DNA of 64,000 nt. Source: Episyrphus balteatus (Eukaryota > Arthropoda > Insecta > Diptera > Syrphidae). The notes beneath the pieces are model-generated. The model was not told the origin of the DNA. It worked only from the letters and a program-made list of their open reading frames with translations, and made no database searches. Shown in pieces: positions 12,238-23,801 of the stretch; positions within the stretch are counted from its first letter, which is position 1; every line of letters starts with the position of its first letter. The translations under genes were made by a program, and so were the position numbers. Location of the stretch: NCBI RefSeq assembly GCF_945859705.1, contig NC_079136.1, positions 1,963,501-2,027,500 on the forward strand, given 5' to 3'.

Positions 12238-12339
12238 GCGAGGATGGCCGAGCGGTCTAAGGCACCTGACTCAAGAAGCAATATTGCCTTCTAAAATATG
12301 GGAGCGTAAATGACGTGGGTTCGAATCCCGCTTTCGGCA
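12238..12339 (+). tRNA. tRNA-Leu(CAA)-like gene with intron, possibly a pseudogene
   Basis: The internal promoter boxes are excellent: A box TGGCCGAGCGG at 12245 and B box GGTTCGAATCC at about 12318. The D arm pairs GCC with GGC. The anticodon loop reads CTCAAGA, giving anticodon CAA, with T33 in place. The T arm GTGGG/CCCGC is closed. About 40 nt separate the anticodon from a weak 3' half-stem, consistent with the intron known in fly tRNA-Leu(CAA). A long T run starting at 12343 would terminate RNA polymerase III. Against full function, the acceptor strands GCGAGGA and TTTCGGC contain two mismatches and two wobble pairs, and the 3' half of the anticodon stem is poor. It is therefore either a diverged gene or a tRNA pseudogene. 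Confidence 0.7.
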
Positions 12340-13561
12340 AGAATTTTTTTTTTTATTTTTTTTTATACATTTTCAGAGTTTTATTAAAACGACGTGATTT
12401 AGTTTTAAAATCTAATTTTCTTTCCATATAATTCTAATTTGAGGAATTATTTTTTTCTTAAATCATTGGAGGTTGGTGCTGGTGCTTTGAACTCTATTGG
12501 AGAAATTTTATTTTGTTAATATATGCCCTAATGTATGTTTTCGTGATTTCAAACAGTTTGATTATTTTTTAAATAAGATATATTTAGATTTTCATTACTT
12601 TTTGAAGCCGTTAACAATTTGTTCGAAAGCTTCAAACCAAACGAATGACATTCCGTTCAGTTGAATACGAAGTCGTTTGCTGTACGTATGACATCATGCC
12701 AAATGAACAGATTTCGTTAACGAGTTACTCGTTAACGTATGCGACGATTTGACCCCAGGTTGTAATTGAAAAAATCTAAATCTAAAACAGGTATCATTTT
12801 TCCTTAGATGATATATTTTTTTTTTTTAAATTCTAAATCGGTCCTTTAAGTCTGCATCTCATACTTAAAACTTCACATGGCCAATTAAACTGTTTGAAAG
12901 GTGATAGGTGAACTATCTGATTCATTTTTTAATAATACAATTATATTCATTAAGGCTTTCCAATAAAAAAAAAGTTCCACATACGCCACAGTGAACATTT
13001 TCTCTTAGTTATTTGGGGCTATTATGATCTCGATGTCGTGATCAAAATCATACTCTTCCATAAATCTTGTTCACATTAGCGATGCGCCTGGGTGTTTTTC
13101 GGCGGGTTCATCTTAAGATGCGAGATAAGCCTTCCGGTTTCGACGTGTTTCATTTCAAGATAAAATGAATGTTGATGTTTTACGATCGTTTTAGAACTTT
13201 TTAAATGCTGGTTCTGTCTTTTGAATAATTATGTCAATCCAATTAAGCCGATCATTTTATAATTTTTGAGAGATTACGGCTTCTTCCGATCTTCGCATTT
13301 CAAACGACCCGCGACATGCGTGCCACTTCTATTAGAGTATTTATCGAGCTCTGATTTGTGCCCATGATTATGAAAGTGGACTAAGTTCACTTTTTGCATT
13401 GTTTAAAGAAAAACTTACATAACAATTTTATTATAGTCTAAGAGCCAGGAGCAGATTTCTTGCGTGAGAGGTAACCGATTCATATGAATGTCAGAGGTAG
13501 CGTGGGTCATGGTGATGACGAATACCTTAGTCTCACATACTCACTGATAACAAATATACCA
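12340..13561. other. Non-coding stretch with transposon end fragments
   Basis: At 12975-12988 there is TTCCACATACGCCA followed by CAGTGA, the same terminal motif that bounds the element at 26180-28242; here it is solitary. Near 12735-12760 the sequence CGTATGCGACGATTTGACCCC resembles the end of the small palindrome at 54907-55039. No gene is supported. Confidence 0.5.
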
Positions 13562-14330
13562 ATGGCAGACATTTTAAGTGGGGCCAAACCCCCGACAGAC
13601 TGTCCCGAAAATGCGTTTTTTTTTTGGAGTTTTTAGACTTTGGGGTAACCACCTAAAATTAATCGCATACTGTAGCGGTGGCCCCCTGATAACAAAAACA
13701 CTCATGGCAGACATTTTAAGTGGGGCCAAACCCCCGGCAGACGGTCTCGAAAATGCAGTTTTTCTGAAAATTGATTCATTTAGGGTAATCACTTGAAATG
13801 AGTCGCATCCTGTAGCGGTGGACTCTCTGATAACAAAAACACCCATGGCAGACATTTTGAGTGGGGCCAAACCCCCGGCAGACGGTCCCGAAAATGCAGT
13901 TTTTCTGAAAACTGATTTATTTAGGGTAACCCATAAACAAAAAATACCAAGACTGGAAACTCGGCGGTCAACTGACGTTTGCCTACAAGCTGCGCGGTGT
14001 GGTGAATGTCGTGAACCTATCGTTGTGTTCGTGTCCGATGTGTGGTGAATGTCGTGAATCTATAAATGTGTGCGTGTTAACGTCATTTATCAACGTGGTG
14101 GCTTTCACATATATTCACAGACAGCACTGTCCACAAAAGGGTTTTGGGGGGAAAGACGTACGAAATTTTCCAGTCTTGGTATTTTTTGTTTATGGGGTAA
14201 CCACTTAAAACTAGTCGCATCCTGTAGCGGTGGACTCCCTGATGACAAAAATACCCATGGCAGATATTTTAAGTAGGGCCAAACCCCCGGCAGACGCTCC
14301 CGAAAATGCAGTTTTTCTGAAAATTTATTT
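13562..14330. repeat. Four-copy tandem repeat, period about 141 bp
   Basis: Copies start with ATGGCAGACATTTTAAGTG or a close variant at 13562, 13704, 13845 and 14257. Each continues with GGGCCAAACCCCCGGCAGAC, a CCCGAAAATGCAGTTTTTC segment and TGTAGCGGTGG. The period is 141-142 bp once the insertion at 13932-14194 plus its 8-bp duplication is removed from the third unit. Small open frames in this region follow the repeat unit and are not genes. Confidence 0.85.
13932..14194. mobile_element. 263-bp MITE with 8-bp target duplication, inserted in the 141-bp repeat
   Basis: The ends are inverted copies of about 28 bp: CATAAACAAAAAATACCAAG on the left and CTTGGTATTTTTTGTTTATG on the right. GGGTAACC occurs immediately outside both ends (13924-13931 and 14195-14202), and the uninterrupted neighbouring units have a single GGGTAACC or GGGTAATC at this place. 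This shows the insertion directly. An 8-bp duplication fits the hAT superfamily. The 263 bp encode no transposase, so it must have been mobilised in trans. Confidence 0.88.
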
Positions 14331-14589
14331 ATTTTACTTTTTCGCATAACTCGCATATTATTGGACCTAGCAGAAAAAAATTTATAGCAATCTTGAAGAT
14401 AATTTAATTTCCTACAGAATATGTTAGATAAGTTTTTTCGATTAAACCTTCGGTTTAAGAGTGGTTTTTTTTAAGCAAGTCAAAGGGTGATTTTCTTATT
14501 TTCGTCATATCTCTTTTATTTGAGCTTTTTTAAAAATTAATTTGAAGTAAAAGTTTTAGATCTTTTTATTACCTTCATTTATTACATAA

Positions 14590-14885
14590 ACGGTTTTTCG
14601 ATTTGACAGACCGTTTTCGATCTGTAGGAAAAAAACTTCAAAAAAGTTTGCAATTTTTTATATAGCTTTTTCCTATATAAAAAATTGCAATATTTTGGCC
14701 CCTCCCCGCCTTAAACTATACGATTTTTTTCTTGCCTGAGTGCAACCTACACGCCTAGGTTTTTTGTTACATCTATTGCAAATTATCCTGTACTATGTAG
14801 AACCTTTTTTCTATATAAAAAATTGCAATCTTTTTGAAGTTTTTTTCCTACAGATCGAAAACGGTCTGACAAATCGAAAAACCGT
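14590..14885. repeat. 296-bp imperfect inverted repeat (MITE-like)
   Basis: The left arm starts ACGGTTTTTCGATTTGACAG and continues with ACCGTTTTCGATCTGTAGG. The right arm carries CCTACAGATCGAAAACGGT and ends TCGAAAAACCGT. A second internal pair, TATATAAAAAATTGCAA and its complement, extends the stem. No target duplication is obvious, so I call it a repeat rather than a defined element. Confidence 0.6.
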
Positions 14886-14889
14886 ATTT

Positions 14890-15504
14890 TTCAATTTTTG
14901 AATTAAACGAATTTTTTTGTTTAACCCAATTGCGCAAAGAGCGCATTGAGCAAAACTCCACAGTTGAATGTGTTAGTGCCATTTAAAATGCACGGGCAAA
15001 CTACCACATACAGCCACTGTGGAGTTTTTTTTCTCTCATTGCAGCTTGTAGGGTCGAAGAGAACAACCCCCCAAAGTCGGTTCTCTAGGTATTCCTTCCT
15101 CTATGACGAGAATCACGCACACATGTTCACACTTAAGACGTCAAAGTAATGGAATGTTATTGTTTGTTCTTCATTTCTGAATATTGAGATTTTTTACTAT
15201 TCCAAACTTTAAATTATGTATATTGAAATAAAGTAAAGAAAACAAAAAAAAACTACAACTTTTTATGGAATAAACAAATTAAACAAAATAAAACTTTCAT
15301 CAGGCGTTCGCAAAATTTGGCGTTTCACAAATACAAAGAAAACCACACTTCAGAATCAAAAAGAAGTATCCAAGTTTGTTCTTTTGAAATTCCGGATCGG
15401 ACAGTCCCGGACCGTTCTAAGAATTACCAAACGAAAACGCTATTAATTTAATCTCTTCTGCACATTCTAGGTTATCTTTAATTTAAAACATCTCGTGATT
15501 TCTT
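14890..15504. other. Non-coding stretch
   Basis: Contains a small inverted pair ACTCCACAG (about 14955) and CTGTGGAGT (about 15018), which could form a stem with a 55-bp loop. Nothing else is supported. Confidence 0.45.
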
Positions 15505-18231
15505 CGGCCCAGAACTACAGGGTTCTATGTGCACCGACCCCCTATTTTGAGTTATTCAACTTTTAAGTTTTTGATGCTCGGATTTTGTATTAAATGACTA
15601 TTAATTTAAGTTTGAATGATGGCAAACGATAGATAAATTGATAAAAAATAATTAAACAATAATTAATTTGTTTATTTATGAAGAGGTTTTCTTTTAATTG
15701 CAATTTTAATTTTTTTCACAAAGTTCTATAAGCCACTTCAAGTAGTTAAAACTTCGGTAATGGTTCTATGTACCACATAGAACCATGTTATTGTTAAGTA
15801 AGCATATGCAGATTGCTTATAAAGCTATATAAAACTATTATAAAAGCAGCAGAAGTCGGTTTTAAAATGAATATCAAATAAAAACTTGATTTTAACATAG
15901 TTTTAAGTAAAAAAAAACATATTGTAGCATTTGCGTAAAATGTATGCAGTACCTAAATCATATTTGAATTTAATTTTAAAATAATATAACTGCAAAAGCT
16001 TAAAAATTTTTCGAGCTCAAAGTCTTGAATAACATCTCGGTAAGGCTCTGTGTAAATTGGAATTGTTAAACATTAAAAAAATGATATTAATTATTTTATT
16101 AACTAAAGATTTTTCAATACATACTGAAAAATTTACCCAAAAACATAGAACCATCCGATAGAAATTTGTTTTGTTTTAGATAATTTGATAACAATTGGAA
16201 GGTTCTATGTACAAAATAAGAAACATAAAGTTCTATGTCAATAAGATTACACAAGTCAACAACGTTTTTGGTGCCGAGACTAAGATATACTTTTCTAAAG
16301 GTTTTTGGTGTGCTGAACTCGAATCTGAAGTCAAAAACATCCTATCAGCTCCCGTTTTTGAAATATTACCGTTAGAAGATGCAAACATAACTACATTTGA
16401 GGTTATGCTATTAAGTGAAGAAATTTTTTTAAATACAATTTATTACGGTTTCTGTAAGAACTGTTTTCCTTCTTTCAAGAATTTTTTAAATCTTTTCGAT
16501 ATCTTTTTTATTGTTCGAAATATCGTCAGTTTTATGGCTTATTGTAATGTATCACGTTTTCATCTACTTTTTTGATAAATTAAGCCAAACATTCTTACTT
16601 CATTTTAAGATATCTCTTGAAAGAACGAAAATAGTTCTTATAGAAACCGTTATGATTTATATTTAAAAAAAAATCATGTGTGCAATTCACACGTGGTAGA
16701 AGTGAAACCTTAAAAAATCATTTTTCTTGCAAAAAAAAAAATAGAAAAAATCTACCTATTTTTATTCTTTCACCTTCAAATCCATGTTTTTTATATGACA
16801 ACCTATATAAATTTTATATCATCTGAAAGCTTATTGTCTAAGCTCAAAATATATATATCGATCAGGTCTATGAGACATCTACAAAAAGAGCTAGAATTTT
16901 TTGAACTCGATCAATTTCCATCAAAAAAAGCGAAAAAAACAAGTATTTTTGTCTTCTCACGCTATTAAATGCATTTTTTCCCTATCAATTTATAAAAAAA
17001 TTTATACCATCTAAAAGCTTATTGTCTTAGCTCAAAATATATATATCGATCAGATGTATGAGACATCTACAAAAAGAGCTTGAAATTTTTAAACTCGATG
17101 AAATTTCATCCAAAAAGCAAAAAAAACATTTATTTTTATGTTCTCATGCTATTAAATCAATTTTTTTGTTTGACAACCTACACAAAATTTTATACCATGT
17201 GAAAGCTTATTGTTTCACCTTGTATAATGATGTATAAATCTTATTTCAAAGATGTCTACAAGCGAAGTTAGAATTTTTTAAAGACAACCATGTCGAATTT
17301 CCAGACTGAGATTACGGTACTTCCTACACTGGTAGCTGGTCATAGCCAACAGATCTCCACAGGTGTTTTGAGGTATTTTTAAATTTTTTTCAATTTAAGA
17401 TTGTGTAACTTGTAGAGCACGTAACGTTATGTGTGATATATCAAATAAAAGGTTATGTTATCAGCATGCGTATTAAAGTTAAATCAAATTTGTATGTGCA
17501 CTAGATCAAGAGATATAACGTGTGTTGGAAAAGAACATCTTTTTACCGTTATCTCCGAATTTTGAATATGAAAATAATTGAAATTTTGTACAATTATAAT
17601 TTATTTAATTATCTATCTACAGTACAAATTTCATTCATCTATCTATTCAAACAAAAAATTTATTACAAGTTGAAGTCGTGTCGCGTTTTCGTTTCATCTT
17701 GTTTCAAATCACTACGATACTAAAGAAGTTTTCACTTCAAAAATTTCTTCAAATTAAGGCATAGCACCAAAAGTAGTAAAAAAACGTTTTTTTTGCATTT
17801 TCTAACAAAAATATTTCAAAAACGTGAACTGCTACCAGGATATTTTTGACTTCGGATTCGAGTTCAGCACACCGGAAACCTTTAGAAAAGTATATTTTGG
17901 TTCATGTGGGGAAAATCTTGTTAACTTCAAAATAAGTCAAAACACGATTTTTTTTAACTTTCAAACGGTAATATTTCAAAAACGGGAGCTGATAGGATAT
18001 TTCTGACTTCAGATTCAAGTTCAGCACATCAAAAACCTATAGAAAAGTATATTTAAGTGCCCGCACCAAAAAAAAAAATTAAATTTTGTAGACCAGTGTT
18101 ATGGGTAAATTTTTTTTTTGACCTCGCAAAGAATAACAAAGTTCTATCAACCAATTTTGCTACATAGAACCTTGTAGGTAATTCTTAAAATATCTAGATT
18201 TTGGTTGATAGAACCTTGTAATTCTGGGCCG
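15505..18231. mobile_element. 2.7-kb inverted-repeat element with GGTTCTATGT motifs
   Basis: The left end CGGCCCAGAACTACAGGGTT is matched in inverse at the right end by CTTGTAATTCTGGGCCG (ending 18231). The motif GGTTCTATGT or its complement recurs near both ends and inside (about 15521, 15764, 15776, 16201, 18166, 18209). Inside lies an inverted pair of about 90 bp (16290-16370 against 17965-18045) carrying TTTTGAAATATTACCG and a CTGAACTCGAATCTGAAGTC-like block, with a further direct copy at 17815-17900. The 126-residue frame at 16195-16575 overlaps this inverted repeat and shows no transposase motif. I could not fix a target duplication, so the exact limits and the class are open. Confidence 0.55.
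16785..17330. repeat. About 180-bp repeat, three successive diverged copies
   Basis: The phrase ATCATCTGAAAGCTTATTGT (with variants) occurs at about 16818, 17006 and 17196. The first two copies are followed by CTCAAAATATATATATCGATC and a CATCTACAAAAAGAGCT block. A related pair occurs at 25390-25620. The third copy runs into GAGATTACGGTACTTCCTAC, also shared with about 25679. This is a dispersed repeat family internal to the 15505-18231 element. Confidence 0.7.
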
Positions 18232-18748
18232 ACGATTTGCCAACAGACAAGTCTAAAATGTAATGACTTGAACTAAAAACAAATAATTTTAATTAAAAAA
18301 TAAAACAAATAATACAAAAAATTATTTCCATGCAGCCTTTTAGACACAAGGAATGTGGTTATTTTTTTTTTATTTATGTACATGGCTGGATTCTAATAAA
18401 TCTTTCATTTAAATCTAGAGGCTGTTAACAATTTTTTTTTTAATAAAACAAAGCAAGAATAATAATTTTATCATTTTATAAACCAAAATGTATGCAATTT
18501 CGCAATGCGTTCTACAAAAAAAAAAAAAACAGCAGCAATGAATACTTAAAAAAAAAGAGATAATGCTGGAAAGGTCAACATCTTTCAAGTTGCAATGAAA
18601 CAAATTTTTACTTATTTTTTTTCGTCTGAAACTGCGTAGTATCTAATCTTTGTTTTTTCTTTCGGTTTTTTTTTAAATTTTTATTGGGTTAAGATGGGGA
18701 ACTTATTCATGACTTATTTTTTTGTTTGTTTCGATTTTATTCGATATT
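18232..18748. other. Region downstream of p24-1, probable 3' UTR in part
   Basis: It lies just 3' of the minus-strand p24-1 stop codon, so part of it should be 3' UTR. T and A runs are frequent and I cannot choose a polyadenylation site with confidence. Confidence 0.4.
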
Positions 18749-19625
18749 TTACATTCTTGAATAATGCGCCTGACTGGGTTTACGATCTGTAAAGAAATTT
18801 CGCAGCACAAAGATCTGGCCAATTGCAATGAGCAATACCGCTGCCGTTTCTAAGCTGGAATACCACCAAACACGTTCGTTTAGTTCTTCAGCTCTTTTTC
18901 GACCTAGAATTGGGAAATAGGGGAAGACTGACAACATCTTCAAATGAGATAAAATATGCTATCAGACTCACCTTGAGCTTCTCTAAGCCGATGATGAGTT
19001 TGAGCATCGAGAATCTCATTCAGAGACTTGTGAATGGACTGAGAAGAAGCCTCCATTTGAGTGAGCACTGTGGCATGCTCATCAATGCCAGGAAGCGGTG
19101 CTTCATCGCCAACTTGAAAGTCCACGTAGACAAACTTGTGGGCAAATGAAGAGAACTTATTGCTGAAACAGGCTGTGTAAACTCCTGTTGTCTATATAAA
19201 ACAAAAGAAAGAAAAAACAAGGTCGCAAGGGGTTAAGAAAAAACGCAAGTGACGTGTACTTTTAAGAAAAAAAATGGGGATTCACCTCAGCTGTAAACTG
19301 ATGGCTGTCGAAGGTCGACCTCGACTGTTCGTAGATTATTCGATTTTGTGGATCTTTCAGAGTGACATCGACATCCAATTGGCCTCCGGCAGACACCTGC
19401 AAATGGCAACGCAATTGATAAGAGAATTTTGCAATTCTTTATCATTATATAGTTCACACTCACTTGAAACTCCAAATATGCCGATACATTTCTTTTGATT
19501 TCTTCATAGAAACAATCTTCGGAATTGTCAGCCAACTCAAATGTGAATTCAACGCAATGTGAGAATTTTGTTAGAAAACAAACTAAAATTACTACGATAA
19601 AAATACTATTTTTTGGAGAAAACAT
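18749..19625 (-). CDS. p24-1: p24 family cargo receptor, p24-gamma class (TMED3/TMED7 type)
   Basis: Complete four-exon gene: 19625-19464, 19396-19286, 19191-18972 and 18903-18749, giving 215 residues. All introns have GT/AG ends and are 67, 94 and 68 bp. Residues 1-24 form a signal peptide. VEFTFELADNSEDCFYEEI opens the luminal GOLD domain. Cys38 and Cys99 are the conserved disulfide pair, and Asn46 (NVS) is a possible glycosylation site. A helical coiled-coil part contains ATVLTQME and AQTHHRLREAQGRKRAEELN, followed by a membrane helix at about 181-198 (LETAAVLLIAIGQIFVL). The short cytosolic tail RNFFTDRKPSQ has the FF motif that p24 proteins use for COPII binding. These proteins form hetero-oligomers cycling between ER and Golgi and select cargo. 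The match to Drosophila p24-1 is strong by memory. The tail runs on to SRM instead of ending with a dilysine signal. Confidence 0.95.
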
Positions 19626-20574
19626 TTTGTATTGATCTTGTATTGGTTATTTGTTCTATTCTTATAAGATTGAATTCATTTAATAATTAATTATTCGCAA
19701 AGAGCGGACAAAATTATTGTTGTACAAAAAAAACTTAAAATAAATTAGACCAATATGCTGAGATGATGAGAGAACTAAAATTTAATTTATTTTTTCTTTG
19801 CGAAAATTTTGACACTTGACATGACATGTCATATAAGAATGTCGATAATAAAGAGAAATGTCAGATAATCCATTCGTGGCCGGAAATAAAGAGTAGTTGG
19901 GAGAAAAGTGGTGCCAAGTATGTCGTTTTTGTAACGGTTAATTTAATTTTATTTGAAATTTTTGAATGAGGTCGAATAAAAATAAATGAAAGAAAAAAAT
20001 CTCGGTCCACTTTTTTTCTTTTTATTTATCAATGACATTTTCAATGTTTTTTTAAATTCTAGATGTCTAATGTATGCAGACGATTTGAAAATCTTTCAGT
20101 GTATAAAATCTGAACATGATTGCATATCCCTACTAACAATTTTGCTTCTATAAGCAGCAATTGCATCTGTAATGGCTAAAACAGATGTGCGGCACATCTG
20201 CATGCATCGATGCATGCAGCGCTGCACCCAAACTACATGTGCATCACTTTTTAAATTATTGATGCCTATTTCTGTCAAAAAAAATTGATAACCTTGATAT
20301 TTTTTATAATTTTTTTTTTGTAAGAAAACAATAAAAATTGATTATAAGCGGTTAAAATGGAAGAAATAATTGAATTTATAAAACAAAACAAGGTGGTTGT
20401 GTTTTCTTTTATGAATTCAATTAGTTCTTCCATTTTAAGAAAATCAAAGCGAACGTTATTTGAATTTTTGAATGATAGATTGTGTCAGCTGCCAATATGA
20501 ATAATGCCAGAATTGCAGGTATTATGTATTTTTGTTGAAACTTGGCATGGAATTTAGAAATAAAGACATGATGC
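19626..20574. other. Upstream region of p24-1 and intergenic DNA
   Basis: The first part should contain the p24-1 promoter and 5' UTR. At 20150-20240 there is a palindrome-rich patch with CTGCATGCATCGATGCATGC, and similar text (GCGCTGCATGCAGA) occurs after the hAT element at about 21930. I see no gene. Confidence 0.45.
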
Positions 20575-21915
20575 CAGGGCCGTCTTTAACTATCCTAGGG
20601 CCCTTGGGCACACGAGAATTTGGGGCCCTTGTGGAAAGTAAAATAAGTGCAATGGTTGGCTTCAAAGCAATGGTTGGTGAAAAAGGCGAGCCAATATATC
20701 GTTCCATATAAAGTACCTAGCGTCTTTATTATTGGCAGGGGGCGCCAATAATACGTGCATTGAGACATCAATCGTTGCCACTGCCAATAATAATCCTGTA
20801 TCCGTTATAAGTTTCAGTTTGAAGAATTGGAAAAAAAGAGCTCAAACGGATTGATAGATTTGCTAAAAACTCGGTACAGACGATTTGTACGGATTTAACG
20901 GATCTCCAATATAAAGTTATCGAGATATTGCAATTTTCTCAAAAACGGATAACGATTTTGCTTTGAAAAAAAAAACATGTAATGCTGCAAATAAGCCGCA
21001 CTTTTGAAATAAGAAAAATATTTTTTTGGACCGTTATTAACGATACCTACTTGCCATAGAACCGATTTTTTAATGTAAACGACACAATCGATTTTAATGA
21101 AAATTTTGACATAAAAAAGGTTTATACTGATATTAAAATTAAGAAAACTTTTAAAAAAAATTATTTTTGGATTTAACAAAAAAATATTTTTTTTGAAAAA
21201 CAATTTTTTTAAGTTATTTAATGAATTTTATGTGTCAATCTTTAAATACGAGAGCAATTAGCAATTCAAATTAAAAAATGTTTGGGGTTGCCAACCATTG
21301 TACCATGGCGTTTTCCATTGAACCAAAACATTGATGTACCGTCGACGAGCCGGCAATAGTTTTTTCTTAAACGTTTTCCAACGGAAAAAATATTGGTGTT
21401 TTTTTGCCGACGAATTGATTCTTTTTTCGTCTTTCAATACGAATCTACACATATTTTTACACAAGCACTAAAAATTTGACAGTTTTGCAAACTTCAAACG
21501 AAATTATTATTTAAGGAAAAAGATAATGGAAGAGAATTCGTTGTTTTTATTAATAAATAATCCTACCTACAGTGGAAAAAAAAGATATTTTTCTTGTTTT
21601 TTTTGAAAATATTATTGTCTTATTTTTTGGAAAATTGAATTTTGGTTTGGTCGTTTGGATTTAGAATTTTGTCCGCATACAACGCCACATAATTTGTTTT
21701 CATTTTGAAAACATATATTTTCCGTATAGTAGAAAAAACTTTATTTGATTTTTTGGTTGCCATATAAAAACTAAAACTTTTTTGGTAGATGGTCTACCCG
21801 ACAAAAATGTTTTGAGAATAAATGTGTGAGAGAAATTTTCGTTCCTTCGGGGCCCCCCTGAGAATGGGGGCCCTAGACACGGGCCCCGTGTGCCCTTATG
21901 GTAAAGACGGCATTG
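20575..21915. mobile_element. Non-autonomous hAT element, 1.34 kb
   Basis: The ends are CAGGGCCGTCTTTAAC on the left and GGTAAAGACGGCATTG on the right, which pair in inverse over about 14 bp. CATGATGC lies directly outside both ends (20567-20574 and 21916-21923), an 8-bp target duplication. The CAGGG start and the 8-bp duplication are classic hAT features. GC-rich sub-terminal blocks (CTAGGGCCCTTGGGCACACG and CACGGGCCCCGTGTGCCC) also pair. Minus-strand open frames inside (20895-21203, 21258-21464) show no hAT transposase motif, so this is an internally replaced or decayed copy. Confidence 0.88.
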
Positions 21916-21923
21916 CATGATGC

Positions 21924-23012
21924 AGCTCTGCGCTGCATGCAGATTTTTCTCCCATAAGAGCCCGTGTGGCCGTGTTATTTTATTTTGCTGCAGGAAAAAA
22001 CTGCACGTCTGTTTTGACCATAAAGCTTTATAGAACCAAAATTGTTTGTCGGTATTGCTACAAGAAGATCTTCAAAAATTACACCTTAATATTGCTAAAT
22101 GTCAAAGTGTAACGTTTTGTCGAAAACGTACATTAATTAATTTTATCGATTAGGAAAATGGATAGGAAAAAAAGAAACAGTATGAAGTTGAATTTTATTC
22201 CCTTATGCCGAGTGTTCACAAGCCGATTTTTGCCGTGCGACGAAGTTTTTCGACGCGTGTAAACTTAAGCCGCAGCGCAGGTGACTAAAGTGACAATCCC
22301 CATAGAAAAATCCTAGTCGACTTTAATCCATGTGACATATCGTGCTACTAAAATCGACTCGTGAAAAGTCGGCATTATGGTCGTTTTTTATAGCGTTCAG
22401 AATCGTTCAGAATCTAGCTATCGTCTTCTTTTCCCGATTGAAATACACACAAAAAAGTTTTTCGTTTGCAGTGGAACAGGAAAAAAAAATGAAACACTTC
22501 AGAGGAGCTATTTGTTTCATTTTGTTTGAGATGTCAATCAGCTAAGCTGGCATGAAAAACGAATCAGGAAAACAATTGAAGGGTCCACTTTTATTTCAAA
22601 AATAAACTTATGATGAGGTCCTGTAGTATTTACGGAGAACTATCTGATGGGTTCCTTACTTTTATAAAACAAATTTAAGCTTTGCTGACAAAATAAATAA
22701 ATTGTGTGCTTTTAGTAGGTAGTAGGTACTAAGTTGTATGGAGAACAAAATTTTAAAATGCGTTTTTCTCGAAATGAGATGGAATGGACCCTGGCCCAGG
22801 CAATTCTTAATTTCTTAACTAACAATTTTGCTTCTATGAAGTTTACTCTAGTTTTAAGGCTTGATAAAGGCAAAATTGTTAATTTAGAAATTTTTAATAA
22901 GAAATGTAGGCAAATCTACATTTCTTATTAAAAATTTCTTTAAAAAAATAGATAGTGAAAAATACTTTTAACTTTAAAGAAAATGATAAATAAAAAGTTG
23001 AACATTTTTTTT
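21924..23012. other. Non-coding stretch before the pentanucleotide array
   Basis: No gene is supported. A local inverted pair, AATTTAGAAATTTTTAATAAG and its complement (about 22880-22935), forms a hairpin around GAAATGTAGGCAAATCTACATTTC. Confidence 0.45.
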
Positions 23013-23455
23013 AAATCAAATCAATTCAAATCAAATCAAATCAAATCAAATCAAATCAAATCAAATCAAATCAAATCAAATCAAATCAAATCAAATCAAA
23101 TCAAATCAAATCAAATCAAATCAAATCAAATCAAATCAAATCAAATCAAATCAAATCAAATCAAATCAAATCAAATCAAATCAAATCAAATCAAATCAAA
23201 TCAAATCAAATCAAATCAAATCAAATCAAATCAAATCAAATCAAATCAAATCAAATCAAATCAAATCAAATCAAATCAAATCAAATCAAATCAAATCAAA
23301 TCAAATCAAATCAAATCAAATCAAATCAAATCAAATCAAATCAAATCAAATCAAATCAAATCAAATCAAATCAAATCAAATCAAATCAAATCAAATCAAA
23401 TCAAATCAAATCAAATCAAATCAAATCAAATCAAATCAAATCAAATCAAATCAAA
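23013..23455. repeat. Pure pentanucleotide microsatellite (AAATC)n, about 88 units
   Basis: The array is AAATC repeated almost without error; the only clear variant is one AATTC unit near the left end (about 23023). It spans about 443 bp. Because 5 and 3 share no factor and no frame on this strand contains a stop, it produces an artificial open frame of SNQIK repeats at 22983-23531. That frame is not a gene. The array lies 350 bp beyond the 3' end of the GST gene. Confidence 0.97.
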
Positions 23456-23801
23456 AAACTTAATTTTTTTGATTTTTAAGAAAATATTTTATTTCATAAT
23501 TTTTGAAAATAAATTTTTCTTAAACATGTGATTGTTTTTTTTTGTTAAATTTAATTTAAATTTTAAATTTTGTGCTTTAAAAATGTATTATTATTTTATA
23601 AATAGAGAAATATTTTTTCTGGAACTCAAAATCGTTTAAGTAGTTGTTTTTTTTAATTTATTTATTAAGGATATCTTCGAAAAAATTATGTCAATAAAAT
23701 TAATATTTTGTCAAAAAAAGTTTTAACTCGATGTAACATAAAAAAAGTGTCTAATACAAAACAATAAATTTTTATACAAATAAAAAATACAAAATTTTTC
23801 T
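23456..23801. other. Spacer between the microsatellite and the GST stop codon
   Basis: Probably contains the 3' UTR of the minus-strand GST gene. An AATAAA on the minus strand would be TTTATT on the plus strand; several occur (for example around 23658), so the actual site is not determined. Confidence 0.4.

Noticed and set aside
13574..14356. Overlapping open frames on both strands with GAKPPADG-like repeats
   Set aside because: They translate the 141-bp tandem repeat and the MITE inserted in it.
16195..16575. 126-residue plus-strand open frame
   Set aside because: It overlaps an internal inverted repeat of the 15505-18231 element and shows no transposase or other domain.
20895..21464. Minus-strand open frames inside the hAT element 20575-21915
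   Set aside because: No BED finger, RNase H-like core or hATC pattern; they look like chance frames in low-complexity DNA.
22983..23531. 182-residue open frame of SNQIK repeats
   Set aside because: It is only the translation of the AAATC microsatellite; every forward frame is open for the same reason.
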